Below, piece after piece: positions 1 to 8,345 of a stretch of DNA of 64,000 nt. The DNA is taken from assembly GCA_905221605.1 (NCBI GenBank), contig CAJNDS010002778.1, forward strand, positions 188,001 through 252,000, in the 5' to 3' direction. Origin of the DNA: Symbiodinium natans. Taxonomy: Eukaryota; Sar; Dinophyceae; Suessiales; Symbiodiniaceae. The position numbers and the translations under genes are program-made. Numbering within the stretch: the first letter of the stretch is position 1; every line of letters begins with the position of its first letter. Below the pieces are notes generated by a model. It saw only the letters and a list, made by a program, of their open reading frames with translations. It was not told the DNA's origin and ran no database searches.

Positions 1-494
1 GTGGGCAACATGCAGTTTGCATCATCTGCTCATGCCCGCTCGGTCCACGATCGTGCCATACTTGGCAAACTTCTCCCGGACGCTTCTTTCTGGGCAGTCG
101 CGAGGAACACCTGCGCAACAAACCAGCAAGCACAACACAAGAGAACACAAGCTGCAACTATCTGAATCTTGCCTGAAACGTATATCTTGGTGACAGGCTG
201 TGCGTCCTCCTTCAAGGCCTACAAGGGCACTCATAATGACTTAACGCATAGGCGCTTCAGTTCACAGCAACATCAACGATAAGAATGGGTCCAGAAACTT
301 GCCTTCTTCTTGTCTTTCTTGAGCTTGCCTGCTTTGGCAGGCTTAGCTTCTGGAGACTCCGGAGCCTCTGGCTCCTGCAGATTTCGGCCATTTCTCCGTC
401 TTATGTAGCTGGCCCTGGCACCCTAGAGTGCTGGGGCCGAGTACTCGATCCATCTATCTCACACCCAGTCGGTGGGTTTGGGAGTTTCGGCCAT
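1..494 (-). CDS. RNA-binding protein with RRM domain, 5' part, multi-exon, cut by left edge
   Basis: Four exons can be joined in one frame: 465-494 (ATG at 494), 303-374, 173-218 and about 36-110. The start reads MAETPKPTDW, followed by an acidic/Pro stretch, then a Lys-rich run (KLKKDKKK), then the beginning of an RRM fold: the RNP2-like strand KIYVSG, helix ERSVREKF and the typical KYGTIVD turn. RRM proteins bind single-stranded RNA and act in splicing, transport or translation; which one this is cannot be told because RNP1 and the rest lie beyond the window. Intron 1 has a GT donor; introns 2 and 3 have GC donors (GCAAGT, GCAAGA), with TAG or CAG acceptors. Phases agree at every junction. 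The RRM identity is firm; the last exon's donor near 36 is a guess. Confidence 0.75.
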
Positions 495-1464
495 TGTCCT
501 CCAAGATGTCATGCGACCGCTTCGCACCTTTCTTGACCTGAACAAGCATGAGGGATTGGCTCTTGGCCCAAAAAGTGCCCATCGTTTCGATTAACATGAA
601 AAACATCAAAGCACGCCTGCATCTAGACTCCAAGCACACGTGGAGAGCTGGCCCCCTCAAAGAGCCCTAAATATGCTGAACACTGCTGAACCCTAGTGCC
701 TCAACCTATTGCTCAGCATTTGGACGGCTGAGGCTCGTTGGAGGGGACTCTCGGATTGTCGAACTGGGGCTCTGACTCTTGCTTGAAACTTAGGTGTCCC
801 GATGACTCTCGCGGAGTACTAGTGCCAACAAGTGCCAAGGACGCACAGAAATGGGCATGTTATGTCTTTGGTCAAGTGCGGCTGCCTGCCCATCATCGCC
901 TTGCAGCTTTGCTGCCTTCTTCGGCATGGCATTGAGTGTTGGTCTCTCTCAGACCGACACGGCTAGGGTTAAGTGCTTCAAGTACACTGTTCGCCGGTCG
1001 CAAAGTCATGGTCTGGATGGACACTTTGCAGGCAGTTGTCGACAAGTCTTTGAGTGGGAAGTTTGTGAAGGGTGCACCAAGGCTTGAGCAACATGGGCGG
1101 ATGAACGTCAAACAGGCCCCGTGCGGGACCGCTTGCTTTGCCCGAGCGATGTGAAGTGATAGAGACTAAACTAAACTTTGACTAAACAGATGCAATAACA
1201 TGCCAGCAAATGCCATGATATCATATGCCTGCATGACAGACAAGCTGGCCCTGAGGCACTGAGGCACTGGCTTCCAGTAGTTGTACTCTTCAGGGGGAGG
1301 CGACTGTGGGTTCCGCAAATGCAACCTGGTCTAGCAGACCAGACGCGTCAACTGCGCATCTTGGGTTCACGGCTCCATAACCCGAGAGCAAACCACCGGA
1401 GTACGGAGCACCGAGAAGCCAAGCTGCAACTGAAGCTCAAAATTTTCTTCCCTTGGGGAGCTTG
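495..1464. other. Spacer between ankyrin gene and RRM gene
   Basis: 970 bp between the stop of the ankyrin gene and the first exon of the RRM gene, both on the minus strand. It should hold the 3' end of one transcript and the 5' region of the next. No exon, repeat or clear promoter element was recognised. Confidence 0.5.
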
Positions 1465-3441
1465 TTAAGTTGTCCTCCATGGCAGCATCTTTCGCCGCGC
1501 ATTGAGGGTGCGGTTGAACTTCTTCTCTAGAGACTCTAGAGGTGGAAGAGTCAGAGGACAGAGCGGATCAAACTCCTCGATCTGCTCGGCTTGTCTGACT
1601 ACTTGCCGAGGACGAAACTTGGCCTTTGACCAGGTTTCGGCCATGTATTTGGGAAGCTGCGTACGGTCTGCTCCCTTTGGCTGAATGGCTACGGAGGGCA
1701 TTGTCAGCACAGTGTGGCTTGGGGAGCTTATGCGAGACTGTTCCTGCGATGTCAGAAGGGTGCGTTGAAGCTGAGGATCTGCATGCCAAGCCAGCAAGAG
1801 CTCACAAGTTTTCTGGCTGTCCGGGCCACAGAGGGCCGCCCGCAGCGCACTGCAGCCAGCAAGGTTGCGGCCATTGGGATTGGCTTGGGCCTCAAGCAAC
1901 AGCTCCACAGCAGGAGACTGGGCCAAGATAGCCAAGCGCAGGGGAGTCTCGCCACCAGCACTTTGCCATGTCGTTATGTTCGGATCCCCGCGCGCATGCA
2001 GTATAGCAAGAATCGTTTCCTTGGAGAGGTTTTGGGAAATTGCCAAGTGCAGGACTGTCCTGCCAAAGCTTTCGGTCGCATTTGGCTCCGCGGTGGCATC
2101 TAGCAAGCACTTCAGCAACGTCTCATTGCTTGCCCGTGCTGCCACATGCAAGAGGCGTGCCTGCGCATCAGTGTCAGGGGTCGCAACCGCATCCGGATCG
2201 GCCCGGCACGACAGAAGCAGCGCATGAATTCCGGGTTCTGGAATGCTGGCCGTGTGCAGGAGTGGTTGGACCCCGGCAACATCTGGCTGAGAAGCATCAC
2301 ACTGCGCCGCCAGGAGCTGTTGGGCCAGCATGAACGGTGGACGGCATGTGCGCAGAGCAGACACCAGAGCAGTTCGTCCGTAGGCATTGGTGCCATTCAC
2401 GTCGCAGCCAGGGGCACTTAGAAGAACTGCGAGGATGTCTTCACAACCCCGTTCAACTGCAATCTGTAAGAGCGTCTTACCGTCGGCTGCTTTTGCATTG
2501 ACATCGGCTTGGTGCCAAAGCACTCGCTTGATGAGGGCCAGATCGGCACGGCGCACACAAGAGACGACTGGCGGCTCTCTTCTCTCCCCTTGACTGGCCC
2601 GAGGCGAAAGCGGTGAGATGCTGAGCGGCGCGCTGCCGGGTCCGTTGATATCAGCACGCCTTTTGAGGAGCTCGTCCACAACACCCCCAGTGTATCGGTT
2701 GGAGTATTTCACAGCGGCATACAAGAGGCTCTGACCCGTAAGGGGGTTATGTCCATTGAGCACTGCAATGAGAGTTGCATCGAGATGGTCAGGCACATGT
2801 CTGAGGAGCATGTTCGTGACCGGGTAGTTGCAGTCTTGAATAGACATGTCCAGGGCACTGGGACTAGATCCTTCGGAATGCAGATTACGGGAGAGGATGG
2901 CTAAGCAAGCCTTGCTCGGCTCTGTGCCTTCTGTGCCTGGCCGGTCCGATCCCCATCGGCCCCATCGCTGAAGCAGTGTTTCGACTTGCTCCACTTGACT
3001 GGTCTGATTTTCAGAGAATCGCTCGACAAGCCCCCGCAGACGGACCGCCAACTGCTCCAGAGACGGCCGAAACTCCAGCACAGCGGCCACGACTGCCTCT
3101 GTCTGGGCCTGTGAACAACGATGGGCCTGCGGGCTGCCCTCCCCTTCCCCTTCTGCCACTTCGTAATCGCCTAAGGGTCCTTCAGGGTCTTTAGGCGTCT
3201 TGCTCGGAGCCGAGTCTGGATCGGCCTCCGCTGCTCCAGCCGATTCGTCACCACCCTCACCATCCTCTGCTAAGACGTCCTCCTGCCGTGGCACCCGCTT
3301 CATCGGGATCTGCCATTCTTCATCTGAGACAGCTTTTGCACCTTGAGGCGTTTCTCCAACTGCCACCACCGCCGCGGCCTCCGGCGTCTCAGACATAGGC
3401 GGATCGCCATCACGAGCCTCACGAGCGCCCGCCGGAGACAC
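1465..3441 (-). CDS. Ankyrin-repeat protein, 658 aa, single exon
   Basis: One uninterrupted frame of 658 codons. The first ~100 residues are low-complexity and acidic (runs of Glu, Asp, Ala), followed by a short helical part. From about residue 205 to 540 there are ankyrin repeats recognisable by the G-TLL-AV, A-LL--AD-N pattern, for example DGKTLLQIAVERG, FGRTVLHLAI and GGETPLRLAI, each followed by an LL-A--DPN type turn; I count seven or eight. The C-terminal ~80 residues are basic (LNARRKML near the end). Ankyrin repeats form protein-binding solenoids; no catalytic or membrane segment is seen, so it is probably a scaffold or adaptor. The start could also be the second Met (SETPEAAA) 15 codons in. 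A long simple repeat begins about 50 bp upstream of the ATG. Confidence 0.85.
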   Translation of the reverse strand: MSPAGAREARDGDPPMSETPEAAAVVAVGETPQGAKAVSDEEWQIPMKRVPRQEDVLAEDGEGGDESAGAAEADPDSAPSKTPKDPEGPLGDYEVAEGEGEGSPQAHRCSQAQTEAVVAAVLEFRPSLEQLAVRLRGLVERFSENQTSQVEQVETLLQRWGRWGSDRPGTEGTEPSKACLAILSRNLHSEGSSPSALDMSIQDCNYPVTNMLLRHVPDHLDATLIAVLNGHNPLTGQSLLYAAVKYSNRYTGGVVDELLKRRADINGPGSAPLSISPLSPRASQGERREPPVVSCVRRADLALIKRVLWHQADVNAKAADGKTLLQIAVERGCEDILAVLLSAPGCDVNGTNAYGRTALVSALRTCRPPFMLAQQLLAAQCDASQPDVAGVQPLLHTASIPEPGIHALLLSCRADPDAVATPDTDAQARLLHVAARASNETLLKCLLDATAEPNATESFGRTVLHLAISQNLSKETILAILHARGDPNITTWQSAGGETPLRLAILAQSPAVELLLEAQANPNGRNLAGCSALRAALCGPDSQKTCELLLAWHADPQLQRTLLTSQEQSRISSPSHTVLTMPSVAIQPKGADRTQLPKYMAETWSKAKFRPRQVVRQAEQIEEFDPLCPLTLPPLESLEKKFNRTLNARRKMLPWRTT

Positions 3442-3492
3442 GAAAGCAGTACCTCTTCGGCGACATGTTGCAACTGCCGCCCCCGTGCGCCC

Positions 3493-3780
3493 ACGACTGC
3501 TGCTACTGCTACTGCTGTTACTGCTACTGCTACTGCTACTGCTACTGCTACTGCTACTGCTACTGCTACTGCTACTGCTACTGCTACTGCTACTGCTACT
3601 GCTACTGCTACTGCTCCGCTACCGCTACCGCTACCGCTACCGCTACCACAACCACTACCGTACCGCTACTGCTACCGCTACTGCTACCGCTACTGCTACC
3701 GCTACTGCTACCGCTACTGCTACCGCTACTGCTACCGCGACCGCGACGGCGACGGCGACGACGACCACGACAACGACAAC
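3493..3780. repeat. Simple repeat (CTGCTA)n grading into (CGCTAC)n and (CGACGA)n
   Basis: A tract of hexanucleotide units: CTGCTA from about 3497 to 3615, then CTACCG/CTACTG units, then CGACGG/CGACAA. It sits directly upstream of the ankyrin gene start (3441, minus strand), so it lies in that gene's 5' region. The Leu/Tyr-Cys/Thr-Ala open frames across it are products of the repeat and are not genes. Confidence 0.95.
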
Positions 3781-3804
3781 GACGAGTACTAGTACTACTA
3801 GTAC

Positions 3805-3855
3805 TACACTGATACTACACTGATACTACACTGATACTACACTGATACTACACTA
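3805..3855. repeat. 11-bp tandem repeat, unit ACTGATACTAC
   Basis: Five nearly perfect copies of an 11-bp unit, flanked by ACTAGTACT-type variants. It follows the hexanucleotide tract without a gap and looks like a product of the same unstable region. Confidence 0.9.
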
Positions 3856-4094
3856 GTACCACACTCGTACTACAAGTACTACAAGTTCGTTTTCGCATGG
3901 GCTTTAATGCCCAAGGGTTTTTCGGGTTCTGCTCAAGGTTCGGTTTTCCAGGCAACCTTTCTCGAGCCAGCGTCTCCGTCCTTGCCAAGACTATCGTTCC
4001 CCAGGGAGGCCCCCATTTTCTCCACCTCCACGAGCTCTTACGTCAGGGGGGCCATTGGTTGCTCCGGTCCGTTTGAGGATGCGTTTCTGCTGCG

Positions 4095-4180
4095 GCTCCT
4101 GCTCCTCCTCCTCCTGCTGCTCCTATGACGACGACGACGACAACGACGTCGACGTCGACTACTACTACTACTGCTGCTTG
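4095..4180. repeat. Trinucleotide repeats (CTC/CTG)n, (GAC)n, (TAC)n
   Basis: Short runs of CTCCTC/CTGCTG, then GACGAC, then GTCGAC, then TACTAC. Low complexity, between the ankyrin and B-box-like genes. Confidence 0.85.
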
Positions 4181-4497
4181 GCACTCTGACACACAATGCA
4201 CCCCAAAACTTTGGTATAGATTTTGCCTGCTGAGGGCTGGTCCTCGTGGTCTAGAGTTCTAGAATCTTGTCAAAAGCACAAGGCAGTTAGATCCGAGACC
4301 GTTGATTCATGGACGAAACGGATTCGACAGCTGCCTGCAAGGGCAAGCTTCAGCTCTGTCATGATGCCGGCGGCCCCGGCCCCGAACCCCATGCGTCACC
4401 ACAGTGGACCCAATGCCCGCAACAGCGCTTCTAGACCCAGACCAGATCATAGCTCAGATATGCTCAGATCACATGCTTTAGACTTTAGAGCCCCGTG

Positions 4498-6636
4498 TCA
4501 CATTGAAATGTTGACATGCCCGCCTTCCCCGTCTGGGTCATCATCCAACGCATCCAACTGAGACTCCTCGGTCTGCAGTCGAGCCGGTTCACGTTGAGAA
4601 TTTTGTGAGGTCTCCCACGAAGAGGTGGAGGAATTTTGAGGCTCCTGACTGCGCTGCTCCTTTGAGCCTTCTCGAGGCTCCAACTTTGCTAATTCTGCCG
4701 CTTCGTAGGCAGTCGGCCTCACCAGTTCGGTCATGCGCCTCCGATTCAAGTCAGGCTGTAGATCCGCTAAGTCGGGGTGCAAAAGCTCCACCACGGTGGC
4801 CCGGCGTTCCCTTGCAGAGCTGCGCCGCCTTGCACTCTCCTTCTTCTCACTCGGCCTGAAGTCCGGCCGAAATGGGGCTGCAGGCCCTGCAGGCGACTTC
4901 AAGTCGCGATCTCGGACATGGTTCAGCAGCGCATTGACTTCATCATGCATCATGAAGAGCTGTTTGCTTGCGGGTCTCTCGTAAATTTCACAAGCCGCGA
5001 ATTCATGATGGCTCCTCATCAGGAAAAGGCTGCATGGCAAGATCACACGCTTGAGGTCACTGACAAGAAGCAGCGGAGCGGCGGTGTCTTGTTCTCCTTT
5101 TGTCCAAGTCTTCCGCTCTTGCTGGGTTTCGGCCATCTTCCGCAGCTCTTTCTGAAGATTCTGGTACCATGCTAGCGGCATGATGGGATCCACCTCCTCC
5201 ACCTCCTCTGCCTCCTTCGCCTCATGCTTACCCGCAAAGAAGAGTGCAGGATGCAACAGCACAAAGTTCACCAGAATATTCGGACTTTCAGCCTCAGCAG
5301 CTGTGCCCAGGATTTTCAAGGATCTGGAGCGGCAGCCAATCAAGAGCTGCAACTGTTTGTGAAGCTCCGTCTCTAGACTTACTGGCCAGCCCTTCTTCGG
5401 CGGTCTTAAGGACAGCATGCCACCCACCACCAGCACGACAGCATCATTGGCAACAGTGCCTTCTGGCCACATGTAGTTCCCCGAGAATGCAGGATCTTCA
5501 GGCTCTGTGGATCCAAGCGTATCATCTAAGCCCGAGTCAAAGGAGCCAATCAACTTGTGCTCTGGGAGGGATGTGTGTTGAGCCAGTGCCTGCTTCGCTG
5601 AGAAGGCTTGCGATCCGGGTACGAAGACTGCACACTCGGAGCATACAGCGAGATTGGCGCCTTCTCGAGAAACTTCTGAGCCAACTGACGGCAATCCACA
5701 CACATCACATTGTTCCTTTGCTTTCCATGTGACGAAGCTCCCGGACCCTGGCACAGGTCCCAATGCAGATTCCAAGTAGCAGCAACGTTCAGCATGGGCA
5801 TCCAACCGCGCCCAGCTATGCGGCATGGCGATAAGGCTACTAACCCAGTCAGTGGTGAGATAAGCGCAGATGTCTTGCAGCGAGGCCCCAGTGATGCGTC
5901 TGGCATCCAACATGGGGCCTCCTGACCGCCGAATGCAGAGAAGGGCTTTTTGGTTCAACACCGAAAAGAGCTGGGCCCCCAATTGCTCTTTCAGCACCTG
6001 TGCGTCCACTGAATCTGCATCCCCGGTGCGAGTTTTCAACGGTGGAACCATGGAAAGCTCCAACCTGGCGCCCATGTCAAAGGCTTTGATGTAGAATGGA
6101 CATCTTCTTGCCGCACATCGACCAAACTGCGCAGTGCTCGGAGGATCATTGAATCCCAGCTTGGCTGCTGGAAGCACAAGTTGAAGGGAATGGGATGACT
6201 GTATGGTATGCAGAAGATCCGACAAAGAGAGCTTCTGTGGCTCTACGTCAGCCGCTAGCTTTGTTAATCCAGGACAAAGCCAGGAGGTTGCTTGGCGTCC
6301 ATGATTGGTCTCCACGTACACAGACAGCTCAGGCTCTTCCACGCGACAGAAGCTCGGAAGAAGCAGGGCCTCGCCACGGTGGCCATACCGATCGAGCCGA
6401 TACACGCTCCCACGTCCCTTCGTCCATGACGTAGCCCATCGATGCCCCTCCAGGCGGACGAACTCTTCGAGGGGCGCGAGTTTTGTGCCATTCATGCCTC
6501 CAGCAACGTCGACCACTTGCGGAACCGGCGTTGGATCGTGGCACATCATCAGTGGAAGCGGCACGGGCGCTGTCTCCGCAGAAACCTCGGCATCCAGATG
6601 CGCCCCCCGAGCGCACCCAAACCCATGGGGGTTCAC
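4498..6636 (-). CDS. Unrecognised 712-aa protein with B-box-like Cys/His cluster
   Basis: A single open frame of 712 codons. Residues 310-360 carry C-x2-C (CDVC), C-x2-C (CSEC) and two histidines (354 and 360), arranged like a B-box or similar zinc-binding module. Before it is a globular region with several Trp and Cys residues (ATSWTKGRGSVYRLDRYG near 68-85). After it come a hydrophobic strand-rich part (VVLVVGGMLSL), a charged helix (LQKELRKMAETQQERK) and a long low-complexity, basic-then-acidic tail rich in Arg, Glu, Gln and Ser ending at 712. No signal peptide or membrane segment. The length and absence of stops make it a real gene. The family is not recognised and the zinc-finger reading rests on spacing only. 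Exons upstream of this Met cannot be excluded. Confidence 0.7.
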   Translation of the reverse strand: MNPHGFGCARGAHLDAEVSAETAPVPLPLMMCHDPTPVPQVVDVAGGMNGTKLAPLEEFVRLEGHRWATSWTKGRGSVYRLDRYGHRGEALLLPSFCRVEEPELSVYVETNHGRQATSWLCPGLTKLAADVEPQKLSLSDLLHTIQSSHSLQLVLPAAKLGFNDPPSTAQFGRCAARRCPFYIKAFDMGARLELSMVPPLKTRTGDADSVDAQVLKEQLGAQLFSVLNQKALLCIRRSGGPMLDARRITGASLQDICAYLTTDWVSSLIAMPHSWARLDAHAERCCYLESALGPVPGSGSFVTWKAKEQCDVCGLPSVGSEVSREGANLAVCSECAVFVPGSQAFSAKQALAQHTSLPEHKLIGSFDSGLDDTLGSTEPEDPAFSGNYMWPEGTVANDAVVLVVGGMLSLRPPKKGWPVSLETELHKQLQLLIGCRSRSLKILGTAAEAESPNILVNFVLLHPALFFAGKHEAKEAEEVEEVDPIMPLAWYQNLQKELRKMAETQQERKTWTKGEQDTAAPLLLVSDLKRVILPCSLFLMRSHHEFAACEIYERPASKQLFMMHDEVNALLNHVRDRDLKSPAGPAAPFRPDFRPSEKKESARRRSSARERRATVVELLHPDLADLQPDLNRRRMTELVRPTAYEAAELAKLEPREGSKEQRSQEPQNSSTSSWETSQNSQREPARLQTEESQLDALDDDPDGEGGHVNISM

Positions 6637-7330
6637 GAAAACAAGGGACCCCGAAAATACTAGGATCCCCTTCTAATAAGGACCCAAAGAGGGTAGCCCT
6701 AATATCGTAAGCCCCCACATTCTGGCGGGCCGCAAAGTCTTGTACCTGTTGACCCCACCATTCTGACCATTTGGCCTGGGAGGTGATGGAACACAGCGGA
6801 TCTAGCAGGATTCTTCTTTGCGATTCATAAAGGTACCTACATGACTTCATGTATACCACAACCAAAAAAAAGGTCTTTGGAGTCTACATTTAAACATTTC
6901 CCTGGGCTGCTTCCTGCCTTCCAGTGCCCTCCAGGACCTTCGAGCCGAGCCCCACGACCCAGCAGCAGGACAGTCCCAAGGTCGATCCTCTGTAGGCCGA
7001 TCGCCAGCTCCCCCTGCGAAGAAGCTCGTTGTAAAAGTGTTTCAAAAAAAGGGCTTCCAAAACACTTCAAGAGTGTTGGAGAAGTCTTTGCGGGCTCAAG
7101 CTTGAGGCTCTTGGCAACTTGAACTTCTTTTGGGACTGCGCTCTGCCTCCAAGGCCTCCGCCGCCTGCTCCAGCGACACCTGGTCACCACAGTTCAGCGG
7201 GACGCTGGCTTCACGCTTCATGGGGCAGAGGCCATGTTGGCAACTTTGCTACGCAAGCCCGAACATGTGGGCTCTGCCCCGGAACCGCAAGAATTTAGGA
7301 GTATGGCCAGCTTACTGTACAGTAGATCAT
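6637..7330. other. No supported gene
   Basis: About 700 bp upstream of the B-box-like gene. Overlapping short open frames on both strands, none with a domain or good splice signals. Confidence 0.4.
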
Positions 7331-7365
7331 CACTGAGTCATGAACCCACAAACATCATGGAACAT

Positions 7366-7416
7366 TCCATGAAACACCCAGGAACACCCCGGAACACCCA
7401 GGAACACTCAGGGAAC
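7366..7416. repeat. Short tandem repeat, unit about GGAACACCCA
   Basis: Five imperfect copies of a 9-10 bp unit (GGAACACCCA, GGAACACCCC and similar). Confidence 0.75.
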
Positions 7417-7553
7417 GGATCTGGAAAGCGCGTGCGCCTGGCGGAGCCGGGCGACGCGGCCCTCGGCAGCGCCGCCGGGGCCGAGGCGCCGCGCCATGGC
7501 ATCATGTGAATGTGGCACAAGTAACCACGTAAGCGAATGAGTTGTGCAAAGTC

Positions 7554-7612
7554 TTTGAGCACATCTTGTGTACACAATGTACATCTTATGTACACAATGT
7601 ACACATTGTATA
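7554..7612. repeat. Direct and inverted short repeats of TGTACACAATGTACA
   Basis: The unit TGTACACAATGTACATCT occurs twice in a row and is followed by a third shorter copy. TGTACA is self-complementary, so the stretch can also fold on itself. Confidence 0.8.
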
Positions 7613-7889
7613 CCTTCCCCTCTTGCACACTTCAACCTTCTCCATATGCGCTCGGAATTGCAGCTTGCCCAGCGCCTGCACCCTGTATGTTGAAACCAAC
7701 AGAAGCTGGGCAGCAGTGAGCAAAAATTGAGCAGCGTTGAGCAGCATTGAGCAGCTGCATGCGGCCAAAGTACCAGGGAGCGTATGGAAACGTTGCATCC
7801 GCAACTGTGCCGGCTGGGGCTTCCACAACAAGCGGCACAGCTCACCAGACCTTTGCGATGGATTTGCGACGGGTCCGGTTTGGGGCGGG

Positions 7890-8085
7890 AAATTCGGTGG
7901 GTTGTGATTCGGGTTGTCTCGGGGTCCTGAGGCTGCATCTGCAAGGCTCGGCCAAAGTTCATGACCGGAAGGGTCATCACCTGCTTTTCAACTTGGAAAG
8001 TATCTTCGCTTTCCACAGATCTCACATTGACAGATTCATCCGCCGAGGCCGGAGGCCTGACACGTTTAGATCCAGGTCTAGGGAA
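7890..8085 (-). CDS. Possible single exon, function unknown
   Basis: An open frame on the minus strand whose translation is evenly mixed and non-repetitive (SVESEDTFQVEKQV, then MNFGRALQMQPQD). The boundaries are not defined and no family is recognised. It lies alone between the B-box-like gene and a telomere-like patch. Included because its composition looks more like coding than the competing frames; it may be chance. Confidence 0.25.
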
Positions 8086-8097
8086 CCTTAGATGAGT

Positions 8098-8345
8098 GGC
8101 CCACCCCCTAGCCCCCTTCTAGGGGCATTTCCATCTGCCCAGCAAGTGCTCTCCCCACCCCCCCCCACCCTCCCTCTGTCGGTAGGGCGAGATGTGACAG
8201 CTGCGGCAGCTCGGCTGTCCCTCGCGAGTCCTTAACTCGCCTCGGTACCCTCACCAAAACAGCTTCGCGTTAGCGTGTGAAATACAAAATTCCAAACCTT
8301 TAGCCCTAAACTCCCTAAACCTGTAACCCTACAGGGCAACCCTGC
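8098..8345. repeat. C-rich patch and degenerate telomere-like sequence
   Basis: Runs of C at 8100-8172, then around 8295-8335 a cluster of CCCTAAA-like units (GCCCTAAACTCCCTAAACC, TAACCCTA). The units are degenerate, unlike the clean arrays at 47.8-48.1 kb. Confidence 0.5.

Noticed and set aside
555-580. Sequence resembling the dinoflagellate spliced leader (minus strand GGCACTTTTTGGGCCAAG) about 65 bp upstream of the RRM start
   Set aside because: It needs at least one insertion and several mismatches to fit the 22-nt leader, and the gene has introns, so it is not a typical retrogene with a relict leader.
454-660. 68-codon minus-strand frame
   Set aside because: It overlaps the first exon of the RRM gene in another frame; the RRM reading is confirmed by downstream exons.
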